This document shows, piece by piece, positions 1-8,499 of a DNA stretch of 29,318 nt. A model generated the notes under the pieces. The model was not told where the DNA came from. It did not search any database and saw nothing but the letters and a program-made list of their open reading frames with translations. Location of the stretch: positions 1 through 29,318 of the forward strand of contig JAJBVQ010000265.1 in assembly GCA_020859745.1 (NCBI GenBank). Reading direction: 5' to 3'. This stretch comes from Rikenellaceae bacterium. GTDB lineage: Bacteria > Bacteroidota > Bacteroidia > Bacteroidales > Rikenellaceae. The stretch's first letter is position 1. Each line of letters begins with the position of its first letter. Made by a program: the position numbers and the translations under genes.

Positions 1-389
1 TCGCAGCTAAGCTGCCTGAAAGCGGTTTGGCTGAACAAAAGTCCGTCGCCACCGGCACGCCGGATGCCGCAGGTGTTCAGCCATTGCGGAATAGTCGGCG
101 TGCCGGGTAGCCCCATCCGTTGGAGTTCGATGCCGGTTCCTTCCAGTTGGCTTTCGGCTTGCAAAAAATACCGCGAATCGGTCCACAAAGCGGCCCGTTC
201 CGACGTGACTACGACAGTCCCCGCCGATCCGTCGAATCCGCTGATCCATGCCCGGGATCCCCAGTGCGGAGCGACATATTCGCTGAAATGGGGATCGTTC
301 GAGGGCACGATAAAGGCCTCGATACTGTTGTCCTGCATCCAATGGCGCAAGGCTGCCAGACGTTCCCGGATGGTGGCGGATCGTTCCAT
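1..389 (-). CDS. Xaa-Pro aminopeptidase (aminopeptidase P family), N-terminal part, cut by window edge
   Basis: About 129 codons are visible, starting MERSATIRERLAAL at base 389; the gene runs off the left edge of the window. The visible part matches the creatinase-type N-terminal domain of M24B aminopeptidases P: SNDPHFSEY, then WISGFDGSAGTVVVT, then ALWTDSRYFLQA. The family removes N-terminal residues preceding proline, usually in the cytoplasm, using a dinuclear metal site in the C-terminal pita-bread domain, which lies outside the window, so catalytic competence cannot be judged. The start is 10 bases after the stop of dpp11, and the gene appears to be last in a seven-gene minus-strand run. 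Pairing with a dipeptidyl-peptidase suggests a joint role in peptide catabolism (inference). Confidence 0.88.
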   Translation of the reverse strand, partial: MERSATIRERLAALRHWMQDNSIEAFIVPSNDPHFSEYVAPHWGSRAWISGFDGSAGTVVVTSERAALWTDSRYFLQAESQLEGTGIELQRMGLPGTPTIPQWLNTCGIRRAGGDGLLFSQTAFRQLSC

Positions 390-399
390 AATGTGTCGT

Positions 400-2502
400 T
401 TATTTTGCGAATTTCATCTCGTCGAGCAGGTATCCGGCGCCCCCGACTTTGTCGATCAGGAACAGGGCGTAGCGGATATCCAGCGCGATATTGCGGCACA
501 CGACCGGATCGTATTCCAGGTCGGACATCGTCCCCTCCCAGCAGCGGTCGAAGTTGACGCCGATCAGCTGTCCCTCGGCATTCAGCACCGGACTGCCGGA
601 ATTGCCTCCCGTGGTATGGTTGGTGGCGATGAAAGCCACGGGCACCGTACCGTTCACCGCCCAGCGGCCGTAATCCTTGGCCTCGTATAGCTGCCGCAGT
701 TTCGCGGGAACGTCGTAGTCGTATATATCGGGATTGTCTTTCTGCATCACCCCTTCGAGCGTCGTGTTCGGCTCGTAGTAAACTGCGTCCATCGGCCTGT
801 ATCCGTCCACCTTGCCGTAGGCGATACGCAGCGTCGAATTGGCATCCGGGTAAAATTCATGCTCGCCCTTGCGCATCTCTATCATCCCGCGCATGTAAGT
901 CCGGTATTTTTCATCGATCTGCCGGTTCAATGCCTTATACGTCGGCTCGATCTTCGTTCGGGCAATTTCGCTGAACTGTCTATATGCTTGCACTGCCGGA
1001 TCCCGGTCGATGGTTTGCCGGATGATCGCCGTGTCCCCGCCGGCCAGCAAATTCTTAACCTGTACCGAATCGGTCAAGATGCTGAGGTCGAAAACCGAAT
1101 CTATGCCGGCTGCCGGATTGATCACAGCGAGCCGGAATTCAGCAGGGATATTTTTCACATATTCGGCCAGCAGAGCTTTTGCCGTCGCACGGTCGATAGC
1201 CGGGACGTAATCCTTGAAGAATTTGGCGGCGGCTTCCTGCAATCGGGCCAGCGTTTCGGGTTTCAGGTCTTTCGCGTCGGCATACGTCCCTGCGAATTTG
1301 ATCAGTTCGATGGCCATGACCGCCTCGGTATGGTAATCCCGCGCGAATGCGTACGGCTCCAGCGAATCGTACAGGGCGGCCAACTGTGCGGTGACGCCGG
1401 AATACTCCGGCTTGTCTGCCGCCCATGCTTCGAATTGCCGTTCGAAAGCCTGTTTTTTACCGATGGTGCCCAGCCGTTCCAGCCCTTTCATTTCGCCCTG
1501 CCATTTTTTCCACGCATTCGACACGCTGGCATTCTTCGCGGCGTACTGAATCCGCACGGCCGGATCCTGTGCCATGGCGTCGTTCATTATGTTCAGCCGG
1601 ATGGTGCGCAGGTTCACCTTGTGCGGATCGCTTTTCTGCTGGATGTAACGCACCGCTTCGGAGTGTAAATATTGGTAAGTGCGGCCCGGAAAACCGTAAA
1701 CGAAGGTGAAATCACCCTCTTTCATCCCCTTGAGCGAGATGGTGAACGATTTTTTGGGGACATACGGCACGTTGTCCGGTGAATATTTTGCCGGTTTATT
1801 GTCCTTTCCGGCGTAAACCCGGAAAATCGAGAAATCACCCGTATGGCGCGGCCACATCCAGTTATCGGTGTCGCCGCCGAACTTTCCGACGGCCGACGGC
1901 GGGGCGAACACCAGCCGCACGTCTTCGAATACTTCATAGACGAACAGGAAATACTGGTTGCCATAGTACAGGGCCTCCACCGAGGCTTTGTAGAGGTTGC
2001 CTTCGGTCGCCGCCTTGACCACAGCCCGCTTGTTCTTTTCGATAATCCCGGCTCTCTCCTGTTCAGTCATGCCGGGCGTGATTCCGCTGAGAATCCGATC
2101 GGTAACGTCTTTCATCTCGACCAGAAAACTAACCACCAATCCCGGATTCGCCAGCTCTTCCGAGCGGTTCATGGCCGCGAATCCGTCGGTCAGGTAGTCG
2201 TGTTCCACGGAGCTGTGCTGCTGTATCTGCCCGTAACCGCAATGGTGGTTGGTGATGAGCAGGCCCTGATCCGAGATCAGCTCGCCGGTGCAGCCGCTGC
2301 CGAAGCGGACGATCGCGTCTTTTAGACTGGCCTGGTTCACGGCGTAGAGGTCCTGCGCTTTGAGCCGGAAACCTTTGGAACGCATATCCTTGATGCGTCC
2401 TTGCTCGATCAGGCTCGGCAGCCACATCCCCTCGTCGGCGCGCAGGACGGCGGAGGCGGTCAATAATAAGAGTGTAAAGGCAAAAAAGATCGGTTTTCTC
2501 AT
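400..2502 (-). CDS. dpp11: S46-family dipeptidyl-peptidase, predicted Asp/Glu-specific (DPP11 type)
   Basis: The product (700 residues) has a signal peptide (residues 1 to about 21, cleavage before DEGMW), so it should act in the periplasm, releasing dipeptides from peptide N-termini. The S46 serine-protease triad is visible: His87 in TNHHCGYG, Asp223 in PRHTGDFS and Ser635 in GGNSGSPV. The helical insert of the family lies between about 260 and 560. Arg653 sits 18 residues after the catalytic Ser, in VNFDRCWEG. In Porphyromonas gingivalis DPP11 an Arg at this offset (Arg673 relative to Ser655) reads acidic P1 residues, whereas DPP7 has Gly. Specificity for Asp/Glu at P1 is therefore predicted. 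The length is close to the family norm of about 710-720. It lies 4 bases downstream of maf and 10 bases upstream of the aminopeptidase P gene, suggesting co-transcription. Confidence 0.93.
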   Translation of the reverse strand: MRKPIFFAFTLLLLTASAVLRADEGMWLPSLIEQGRIKDMRSKGFRLKAQDLYAVNQASLKDAIVRFGSGCTGELISDQGLLITNHHCGYGQIQQHSSVEHDYLTDGFAAMNRSEELANPGLVVSFLVEMKDVTDRILSGITPGMTEQERAGIIEKNKRAVVKAATEGNLYKASVEALYYGNQYFLFVYEVFEDVRLVFAPPSAVGKFGGDTDNWMWPRHTGDFSIFRVYAGKDNKPAKYSPDNVPYVPKKSFTISLKGMKEGDFTFVYGFPGRTYQYLHSEAVRYIQQKSDPHKVNLRTIRLNIMNDAMAQDPAVRIQYAAKNASVSNAWKKWQGEMKGLERLGTIGKKQAFERQFEAWAADKPEYSGVTAQLAALYDSLEPYAFARDYHTEAVMAIELIKFAGTYADAKDLKPETLARLQEAAAKFFKDYVPAIDRATAKALLAEYVKNIPAEFRLAVINPAAGIDSVFDLSILTDSVQVKNLLAGGDTAIIRQTIDRDPAVQAYRQFSEIARTKIEPTYKALNRQIDEKYRTYMRGMIEMRKGEHEFYPDANSTLRIAYGKVDGYRPMDAVYYEPNTTLEGVMQKDNPDIYDYDVPAKLRQLYEAKDYGRWAVNGTVPVAFIATNHTTGGNSGSPVLNAEGQLIGVNFDRCWEGTMSDLEYDPVVCRNIALDIRYALFLIDKVGGAGYLLDEMKFAK

Positions 2503-2506
2503 CTAT

Positions 2507-3121
2507 CTATCGGTTGTCTGTGTATTGCGTTTCCATAAAATCTTTCAGTCCCGTGTAAAGCAGCCGGGTGGGAAGCCCCATAACGTTGTAGAACGATCCT
2601 TCGATCCGTTCGATCCCGGTATATCCGATCCATTCCTGAATCCCGTAGGCCCCGGCTTTGTCGTACGGACGGAAATTGTCCACATAAAACTCGATCTCGC
2701 CCCGTGATAAAATGCCGAACGTCACCCGGGCGGTTTCCGACAGGCATTTGTGCGCCAGCCGGTTTCGGATCATGATTCCGGTCGTGACCTCATGGGTCGA
2801 GCCCGACAAAGAGGTCAGGATACGGATCGCATCGCTGCGGTCTTTCGGTTTTCCGATCACCCGGCCGCCGTGAATGACCACGGTATCTGCGGTGATCAGG
2901 ATCTGGTTGTCGGATAGCACTTCAGGATAAGCCCTCGATTTCAGTTCCGCCAGATATAACGGAACCTCGTGCGGCTCGGTATCCGGCGGATAGACTTCGT
3001 CTACCGGATACGCTTCCGCCACCCGGAATGGGATTCCCATGCCCGCCAGCAGTTCCCTTCTCCGGGGCGAACCGCTGGCCAGAATAATCTCTATATAATT
3101 CGGTATAATGCTGTTTGACAT
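2507..3121 (-). CDS. maf: Maf-family nucleoside triphosphate pyrophosphatase
   Basis: A 204-residue Maf/YhdE-type house-cleaning nucleotide pyrophosphatase of the cytoplasm. The signature SGSPRR (residues 16-21) starts the substrate loop, TADTVV with Asp79 is the second conserved motif, and GKPKD follows at 90-94. Family members hydrolyse non-canonical or surplus nucleoside triphosphates (often dTTP/UTP or modified bases) to monophosphate and PPi; which substrate is used here cannot be read from the sequence. Length is typical (about 190-205). The gene starts 13 bases after the FAH-family gene stops and ends 4 bases before dpp11 starts, so it is mid-operon. The start MSNSIIPNYIEIILASGSPR leaves a slightly long N-terminus, which is not unusual in Bacteroidota. 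Confidence 0.94.
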   Translation of the reverse strand: MSNSIIPNYIEIILASGSPRRRELLAGMGIPFRVAEAYPVDEVYPPDTEPHEVPLYLAELKSRAYPEVLSDNQILITADTVVIHGGRVIGKPKDRSDAIRILTSLSGSTHEVTTGIMIRNRLAHKCLSETARVTFGILSRGEIEFYVDNFRPYDKAGAYGIQEWIGYTGIERIEGSFYNVMGLPTRLLYTGLKDFMETQYTDNR

Positions 3122-3134
3122 GCAAATACCCGGA

Positions 3135-3770
3135 TTATTTGATCTCGAAATCCAGCATGGTACGTCCCTCCATCTCCGCGGTCAGCCGGTCGCCGATATG
3201 CACCTGCCCCACCCCGACAGGCGTCCCTGTAAAGATCAGGTCGCCGATCTTAAGGGTAACGAAGCGGGACACATAGGCGATGATGCGGTCGACGCTGAAG
3301 ATCATATCTCCGGTGTAGCCGGTCTGTTTCCGTTGGCCGTTCAGGTCCATGGAGAAATGAAGTTCCTGAATGCCGGGAAGTTCGGATTTCGGGATGAAAG
3401 TCGGGGTGATGGGCGCCGAATGGTCGAACCCTTTCGAAATCTCCCACGGCATTCCCTCGGCTTTGCATTTGCGTTGCAGGTCGCGCGCCGTGAAATCGAT
3501 GCCCAGTCCGATCTCGTCGTAGCAGCGATGGGCAAACCTCTCCTCCACCCCTTTGCACAGTCGGTTGATCTTGACGACCACTTCGCATTCGTATTGCAGG
3601 TCTTTCGAGAAATCGGGGATGTAGAATGGGTCGTTGTTACGGAGCAGAGCTGTGTCGGGCTTGATGAAAAAGACCGGCTCCTGCGGGATGGGCCGCTCCT
3701 GCCCGTCCCACACGGAGGGCAATTCCTTTACGTGGTCGACATAGTTCATGCCGATACATATGATTTTCAT
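3135..3770 (-). CDS. Fumarylacetoacetate hydrolase-family protein (FAHD1-like)
   Basis: A 211-residue single-domain member of the FAH family. It begins MKIICIGMNYVDHVKEL, typical of acylpyruvase/oxaloacetate decarboxylase homologues. The divalent-metal ligands are recognisable: Glu61 and Glu63 in YECEVVV, and Asp92 in IGLGIDFTARDLQ. The family ends with LIFTGTPVGVG and a short beta strand, both present. Members cleave C-C bonds in diketo acids such as acylpyruvates or decarboxylate oxaloacetate; the actual substrate is unknown. Its start overlaps the lpxB stop by 4 bases (ATGA-type overlap), indicating translational coupling in the minus-strand operon, though no functional link with lipid A synthesis is obvious. 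Confidence 0.92.
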   Translation of the reverse strand: MKIICIGMNYVDHVKELPSVWDGQERPIPQEPVFFIKPDTALLRNNDPFYIPDFSKDLQYECEVVVKINRLCKGVEERFAHRCYDEIGLGIDFTARDLQRKCKAEGMPWEISKGFDHSAPITPTFIPKSELPGIQELHFSMDLNGQRKQTGYTGDMIFSVDRIIAYVSRFVTLKIGDLIFTGTPVGVGQVHIGDRLTAEMEGRTMLDFEIK

Positions 3771-4933
3771 GACGAATGATTTACGTTTAACAATCGTACC
3801 ATTTCGCGGGCTACCCGCTCCGAAGCCCCCGGTTCGCCCATGGCAATGCGCAATTCTTTGAAATCCTGTATGATCCGGTCATGTTTCGCCCCTCCCGGCA
3901 AGACTGACCTCAGTTCTTCCGCCGCGATCTCCGGCGTAAAGTCTTCCTGAATCAATTCCCGTACCACCTCCCTGTCCATAATCAGGTTGACGAGCGAGAT
4001 AAAACGCAGCTTGACCAAACGTTTGGCTACCCAGATACTGATCGCCGAGCTGCGGAAGCATACCACTTCCGGCACGTTCAGCAATGCGGTTTCGAGGGTC
4101 GCCGTCCCGGACGTGACCAGCGCCGCTGCCGACTGGGCGATGGTTTCATAAGTCTTGTCGCACACGAACCGCACGTCGCTTCCCTTTAGGTAATCGTCAT
4201 ACAGGGATTTGTCCAGCCAGGAAACGCCCGTTACGACGAACTGGTATTCCGGGAAGAGCCGCGATACGGCGACCATATTCGGCAGATTGTACTGTATTTC
4301 CGAACTCCTGCTGCCCGCCACCAAAGCGATGATGGGCCTGTCGTCCAAATTATTAGCCTGCCGGAATGCGGCTGAACTCTCCGGCGTTAAGGCCGGACGT
4401 TCGGCGACCGAATCCATGATCGGATTGCCGGCATAGAACGCCTCGATCCCGTGTTTGCGGAAATACCCGGTCTCGAACGGGAAGATAATGGACAGCTTAT
4501 CAATGTATTCGCGCAGTTTGACGACGCGTTTTGCCTTCCACGCCCAAACTTTTGGCGCGATGTAATAGAACACTTCCGGTCGTTTCGTGCCCTCCGGCCA
4601 CCGGTGCTTCCGGACGAATTCGGCCATCCGCAAATTAAAACCCGGATAGTCGATCAGGATCAGCACATCCGGCTGCCAAGCGGCGATATCCTCCCGGCAG
4701 AACCGCATCTGGCACCCGATGCGCCGCAGGTTTTTCACCACCTCCCAGAAGCCCATGATCGAGGCCTCTTTGTAATGCTTGACCAAAGTCCCGTGCCCGT
4801 CCGCCGCCGCGATCATCTTGTCGCCGCCCCAGAAACGTATATCCGCCGTCGGATCTGCCGCCAGAAGTCCTTTGATCAGGTTCGATCCGTGCAGGTCGCC
4901 CGACGCTTCGCCGGCTATGATGTAATACTTCAT
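3767..4933 (-). CDS. lpxB: Lipid-A-disaccharide synthase
   Basis: A 388-residue glycosyltransferase (GT19) that joins UDP-2,3-diacylglucosamine and lipid X to form the lipid A disaccharide at the inner face of the cytoplasmic membrane. The N-terminal signature GEASGDLHG is at residues 8-16, followed by FWGGDKM and the conserved MGFWEVVKNL. The central IDYPGFNLR and the nucleotide-binding segment LVAGSRSSEIQYNLP, together with SGTATLE near the C-terminus, are standard for LpxB. Length is normal (about 380). It sits 6 bases downstream of trmD and overlaps the next gene by 4 bases. Its presence shows that the organism has a lipopolysaccharide outer membrane. Confidence 0.97.
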   Translation of the reverse strand: MKYYIIAGEASGDLHGSNLIKGLLAADPTADIRFWGGDKMIAAADGHGTLVKHYKEASIMGFWEVVKNLRRIGCQMRFCREDIAAWQPDVLILIDYPGFNLRMAEFVRKHRWPEGTKRPEVFYYIAPKVWAWKAKRVVKLREYIDKLSIIFPFETGYFRKHGIEAFYAGNPIMDSVAERPALTPESSAAFRQANNLDDRPIIALVAGSRSSEIQYNLPNMVAVSRLFPEYQFVVTGVSWLDKSLYDDYLKGSDVRFVCDKTYETIAQSAAALVTSGTATLETALLNVPEVVCFRSSAISIWVAKRLVKLRFISLVNLIMDREVVRELIQEDFTPEIAAEELRSVLPGGAKHDRIIQDFKELRIAMGEPGASERVAREMVRLLNVNHSS

Positions 4934-4939
4934 TTGTCG

Positions 4940-5620
4940 CTATTTAATTTCCAGCAAATCGGGCCGTAAGCGTTTTGTCCTTTCGTATGCCAGATCCTCC
5001 TGCCATTTCGATATTTCGGCGAAATTACCCGATAACAGGACATCCGGCACCTGCCACCCATTGAATTCCGCAGGACGGGTGTAAACCGGCGGTGCAAGTA
5101 AATTGTCCTGAAAGCTGTCCGTCAGGGCGGAACATTCGTCCCCGATGGCTCCCGGAAGTATCCGCACCACACTATCCGTAATGATCGCCGCCGCCAGCTC
5201 GCCGCCCGTGAGTACATAATCGCCGATGGATATCTCCCTGGTAATCAAATGCTCCCGAACTCGATAATCAACCCCCTTGTAATGGCCGCACAGGATGATC
5301 AGGTTGCCCAGCGTGGAGAGCCGGTTGGCTTCCTGCTGGTTGTAAGTTACCCCGTCCGGCGAGGTGTAGATCACTTCGTCATAGTCCCGTTCCGATTTCA
5401 ACTGTGTGATAATCTTGTAGATCGGCTCCACTTTCATCACCATTCCCGCCTCGCCGCCGAAAGGATAGTCGTCCGCGGTGCGGTGCTTGTCCTCGCAATA
5501 ATCCCGCAGGTTGTGGATACGGATGTCCACCAATCCCTTGTCCTGGGCCCGTTTAATGATGGATTCGCTCAACGCGCCGTCCAACAGTTTGGGTAACAGG
5601 GTGATAATGTCAATTCTCAT
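4940..5620 (-). CDS. trmD: tRNA (guanine-37-N1)-methyltransferase
   Basis: A 226-residue SPOUT-class methyltransferase that uses S-adenosylmethionine to make m1G37 in tRNAs reading CNN codons, preventing +1 frameshifts. It begins MRIDIITLLPKLLDGAL; PFGGEAGMVMK (53-63), LCGHYKGVDYR (110-120) and EISIGDYVLTGGE (129-141) form the trefoil-knot cofactor pocket and dimer interface characteristic of TrmD. It is shorter than the Escherichia coli enzyme (255) but normal for Bacteroidota. The usual neighbours rpsP and rimM are absent here; instead its 5' end overlaps the metallo-hydrolase gene by 11 bases and lpxB follows after 6 bases. Confidence 0.97.
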   Translation of the reverse strand: MRIDIITLLPKLLDGALSESIIKRAQDKGLVDIRIHNLRDYCEDKHRTADDYPFGGEAGMVMKVEPIYKIITQLKSERDYDEVIYTSPDGVTYNQQEANRLSTLGNLIILCGHYKGVDYRVREHLITREISIGDYVLTGGELAAAIITDSVVRILPGAIGDECSALTDSFQDNLLAPPVYTRPAEFNGWQVPDVLLSGNFAEISKWQEDLAYERTKRLRPDLLEIK

Positions 5621-6299
5621 GCGTGGTGGTATCGTCTTTGTAGTTCACATCGCCGCGCAGGGCCTCCACGATGAACGGGTTGAACATCACTTCATGTGCA
5701 ATCGTGCTGTGCGGCCCATGACCGGGGAACACCTGTGTATTCCCGCCCAGCGGGATCACCTTTTCGACGATGCTGTCCATCAACGTGGGGTAGCTGCCGC
5801 CGGGCAGGTCGGTGCGGCCGATGCTCTCTTTGAACAGCAGGTCGCCGGTCAGCAGCAACTCCGCGTCCGGTACGTGGATGGCGATATGTCCCGGCGAATG
5901 TCCCGGCGTTTGCAGGACGTGCAACGTGTTGTTTCCCAATGGTATGGTCTCCGTCTCGGCCAGGTCGATGTCCACGGTCGGGATGGGGTTCACGTCGAAA
6001 CCCATATCGGCGTAGCAGTGCGCCATTTCCATGATCGGCTTTTCGTTGCGGTGCAGCGCAAAAGGGATGTCCCAATGCTGTTTGACGAACTCCACGCCGC
6101 AGATATGGTCCACATGCCCGTGCGTATTGATTGCCATAACAGGCTGTAATTCATTCTTCTCGATAAAAGAGACGAGCGTTTGCCGCTCTTTTTCCGAGCA
6201 GCATCCGGCATCGACGATCACGCAATTTTTCGTTTCGTCGAAAAGGATATAGGTGTTCTCACCGAACGGGTTGAAGGTGAGCGTGGCCAGTTTGATCAT
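5610..6299 (-). CDS. MBL-fold metallo-hydrolase, glyoxalase II-like
   Basis: A 229-residue metallo-beta-lactamase-fold protein. The binuclear metal motif THxHxDH is complete (His60, His62, Asp64, His65 in NTHGHVDH); further ligand motifs are TPGHSPGHI and the C-terminal VFPGHGPHST. The pattern resembles the YcbL/glyoxalase II-like group, which hydrolyses thioesters such as S-lactoylglutathione or bacillithiol-type conjugates, but the substrate is not determined. It lacks the extra C-terminal helical domain of classic glyoxalase II. It is the first gene of the long minus-strand operon and has a TAAATTTG promoter box 28 bases upstream of its ATG. Its last 11 bases overlap the start of trmD. Confidence 0.9.
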   Translation of the reverse strand: MIKLATLTFNPFGENTYILFDETKNCVIVDAGCCSEKERQTLVSFIEKNELQPVMAINTHGHVDHICGVEFVKQHWDIPFALHRNEKPIMEMAHCYADMGFDVNPIPTVDIDLAETETIPLGNNTLHVLQTPGHSPGHIAIHVPDAELLLTGDLLFKESIGRTDLPGGSYPTLMDSIVEKVIPLGGNTQVFPGHGPHSTIAHEVMFNPFIVEALRGDVNYKDDTTTHEN

Positions 6300-6327
6300 A
6301 GGTAAAGAGGATAAGGTTATTCGGTTC

Positions 6328-6335
6328 CAAATTTA
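6328..6335 (-). promoter_or_regulatory. Bacteroidota-type -7 box for the MBL-trmD-lpxB operon
   Basis: On the minus strand this reads TAAATTTG, an exact match to the Bacteroidota housekeeping -7 consensus TAnnTTTG. It lies 28 bases before the ATG of the MBL-fold gene. No convincing -33 TTTG was found at the expected distance. It is divergent from, and only 13 bases away from, the rlmD promoter box. Confidence 0.6.
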
Positions 6336-6348
6336 CGAAATTTACCCG

Positions 6349-6356
6349 TATCTTTG
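6349..6356 (+). promoter_or_regulatory. Bacteroidota-type -7 box for the rlmD operon
   Basis: TATCTTTG matches TAnnTTTG exactly and lies 28 bases upstream of the ATG chosen for rlmD. Its position makes the longer in-frame start at 6253 implausible, because that start would be upstream of the promoter and inside the divergent gene. Confidence 0.62.
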
Positions 6357-6384
6357 CCCGTATTCGAACCGTTTAGTCATCTTT

Positions 6385-7794
6385 ATGAAGCCGAGAAAGA
6401 GCAAATACCCGCAGATCGAAGGTCTGGAGATTACCGATATAGCCGCAGAGGGGAAATCACTGGGGAAGTATAACGACGTGGTGGTCTTCGTGCCGCATAC
6501 CGTGCCGGGCGACGTGGTCAACGTGCAGATCAACAATAAGCGGCGGAGGTTTATGGAGGGGTATGTGCTTGATTACGTGAAGTATTCGCCGATCCGTATC
6601 GAGCCGTTCTGCAAGCATTACGGCGAGTGCGGCGGGTGCAAATGGCAGGCGCTGCCCTATCCGATGCAGCTGGAGTACAAGCAGCGGCAGGTGGAGGATC
6701 AGCTGCGGCGGCTGGGTAAGGTCGAATTGCCGGAAATCTCGCCGATTATCGGTTCGGAGAAGAGTGAATATTACCGGAACAAGCTGGAATTCACCTTCTC
6801 CAATAAGCGTTGGGTGCCTCGCTCGGAGGTCGCTGCGGGGGCGGCGACGGGTGATGGGGATGCACTGGGATTCCATATTCCGGGCATGTTCGACAAGGTA
6901 CTGGACGTCGAGTGGTGCCATTTGCAGGCGGAACCTTCGAATGCCATACGTTTGGCGGTGAAGCGGTTTGCCGGGGAACAAGGGCTGGAATTTTACAATT
7001 TGCGTGACCATCAGGGATTTCTGCGAAATATCATCATCCGCACTTCAACTACCGGCGAGGTGATGGTAACGGTGATTTTTGCGCATGAAGATACGGACAG
7101 GCGGCTGTTATTATTGGATTATCTGGTTAAACAATTCCCGGAGATAACGTCGCTTAACTATATTATAAACGAGAAACTTAACGATTCGATCGGGGACCAG
7201 GAGGTGTTCTGTTATGCCGGGAAACCGTATATGGAGGAGCGAATGGAGAACCTGACATTCCGGGTGAATCCGAAATCGTTTTACCAGACCAATTCGGAAC
7301 AGGCTTATAATTTGTATAAAGTGGCGCGGGAATTCGCCGAATTGACGGGGAACGAAGTGGTTTACGACTTATACACGGGGACGGGGACGATTGCCAATTT
7401 CGTGGCGGCCCAGGCGAAAAAGGTGGTCGGGATCGAATATGTGCCGGAAGCTATCGAGGATGCAAAACAGAATTCGGTGTTGAACGGGATCGGAAACACG
7501 CTGTTCTTTGCCGGGGATATGAAAGATGTTTTGAATCAGGAATTTATCTCACGGCATGGGCGGCCTGACGTGATTATTCTCGACCCGCCGCGGGCGGGTA
7601 TACATGCCGATGTGGCGGCGACGATTTTGGCGGCGGCGCCGCAACGGATCGTGTATGTGAGCTGCAATCCGGCCACGCAGGCGCGCGACCTGGCGATCTT
7701 CGACGAAGCGTACCGGGTGATGAAGGTGCAGCCGGTGGATATGTTCCCGCACACGCACCATGTCGAGAATGTGGTTCAATTGGTTCGGCGGTAA
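6385..7794 (+). CDS. rlmD: 23S rRNA (uracil-5-)-methyltransferase, RlmD/TrmA family
   Basis: A 469-residue S-adenosylmethionine-dependent m5U methyltransferase. A TRAM domain (about 12-70) precedes the [4Fe-4S] cysteines Cys76, Cys82, Cys85 and Cys178, arranged as in RlmD. The C-terminal Rossmann domain has VYDLYTGTGTIA, then LDPPRAGIH, then the catalytic cysteine in YVSCNPATQARD. The start at MKPRKSKYPQ was chosen because the promoter box lies 28 bases upstream and the alternative upstream start adds non-conserved residues. Bacteroidota paralogues of this family can modify either U747 or U1939 of 23S rRNA (RlmCD-like), so the exact target base is uncertain. It heads a four-gene plus-strand run. 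Confidence 0.93.
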   Translation: MKPRKSKYPQIEGLEITDIAAEGKSLGKYNDVVVFVPHTVPGDVVNVQINNKRRRFMEGYVLDYVKYSPIRIEPFCKHYGECGGCKWQALPYPMQLEYKQRQVEDQLRRLGKVELPEISPIIGSEKSEYYRNKLEFTFSNKRWVPRSEVAAGAATGDGDALGFHIPGMFDKVLDVEWCHLQAEPSNAIRLAVKRFAGEQGLEFYNLRDHQGFLRNIIIRTSTTGEVMVTVIFAHEDTDRRLLLLDYLVKQFPEITSLNYIINEKLNDSIGDQEVFCYAGKPYMEERMENLTFRVNPKSFYQTNSEQAYNLYKVAREFAELTGNEVVYDLYTGTGTIANFVAAQAKKVVGIEYVPEAIEDAKQNSVLNGIGNTLFFAGDMKDVLNQEFISRHGRPDVIILDPPRAGIHADVAATILAAAPQRIVYVSCNPATQARDLAIFDEAYRVMKVQPVDMFPHTHHVENVVQLVRR

Positions 7795-7816
7795 GGGCTG
7801 TGTTTTGTAGCTTGTT

Positions 7817-8488
7817 ATGGAATTCCTGAAAACAGGTGACGGTTCGCTGACGGTGCGGCACGAGGTATTGGGAGAGCTGTATCATTCGGACAGGGGAGCG
7901 ATCGGTGAAGCGGAGCATATCTATATCCAGGCCGGTTTCGACCGTATAGCGGAGTCAAAGAATAGTGGGCAAATCTCTGTATTTGAAATGGGTTTCGGGA
8001 CTGGATTGAACTGTTGGTTGACCTATTGCCGGGCTACGGGGGCGAAGATTCCTATCAGGGTGGATTATCGGGCTGTCGAATTATATCCGATCGGCGAGGC
8101 GGATGCCGGACGGCTGAATTACACGGAAGATCCGGCATTTAGTGAGTTGCATCGTTCGCCGTGGGACGGAGAAGTGCATGCGATTTCGGACTGTTTTTTG
8201 CTGGCGAAATACCGGGCAGACTTATCGGCGTTCGATTTCGGGTCTTTGGCGGGACATTTCGATGTGGTGTATTTCGATGCCTTTGCGCCAGATGCTCAGC
8301 CGGAATTGTGGTCGGAGGAGGTGATGCGGAAAATGTACTCGATCCTGAAACCGGGCGGCACACTGGTGACCTACTCATCCAAAGGTTCGGTTAAGTGTGC
8401 TTTACGGTCTGCGGGATTCGAAGTTACACGGTTGCCGGGGGCGTTGGGGAAGCGTCATATGGTACAGGCTGTCAAGCCGTTGGATTAA
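7817..8488 (+). CDS. mnmD: MnmD-type tRNA mnm5s2U34 methyltransferase
   Basis: A 223-residue protein corresponding to the N-terminal (MnmD) half of bifunctional MnmC, without the FAD oxidase half. It carries the SAM-binding VFEMGFGTGLN near residue 56, a family motif VYFDAFAPDAQPELWS around 151-166, and then MRKMYSILKPGGTLVTYSSKG. Stand-alone MnmD enzymes methylate 5-aminomethyl-2-thiouridine at the wobble position of tRNAs for Glu, Gln, Lys and similar. It begins 22 bases after rlmD, so two RNA methyltransferases appear to be co-transcribed; cdd follows after 11 bases. Confidence 0.88.
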   Translation: MEFLKTGDGSLTVRHEVLGELYHSDRGAIGEAEHIYIQAGFDRIAESKNSGQISVFEMGFGTGLNCWLTYCRATGAKIPIRVDYRAVELYPIGEADAGRLNYTEDPAFSELHRSPWDGEVHAISDCFLLAKYRADLSAFDFGSLAGHFDVVYFDAFAPDAQPELWSEEVMRKMYSILKPGGTLVTYSSKGSVKCALRSAGFEVTRLPGALGKRHMVQAVKPLD

Positions 8489-8499
8489 TCGTTCGGATA

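Noticed and set aside
7..342. Open frame of 111 codons on the minus strand inside the aminopeptidase region
   Set aside because: A different minus-strand frame gives clear aminopeptidase P N-terminal motifs from base 389, so this is a shadow frame.
6253..6384. N-terminal extension of rlmD from an ATG at 6253
   Set aside because: It would overlap the divergent MBL-fold gene and both promoter boxes, and the residues are not typical for the family; ATG 6385 fits better.
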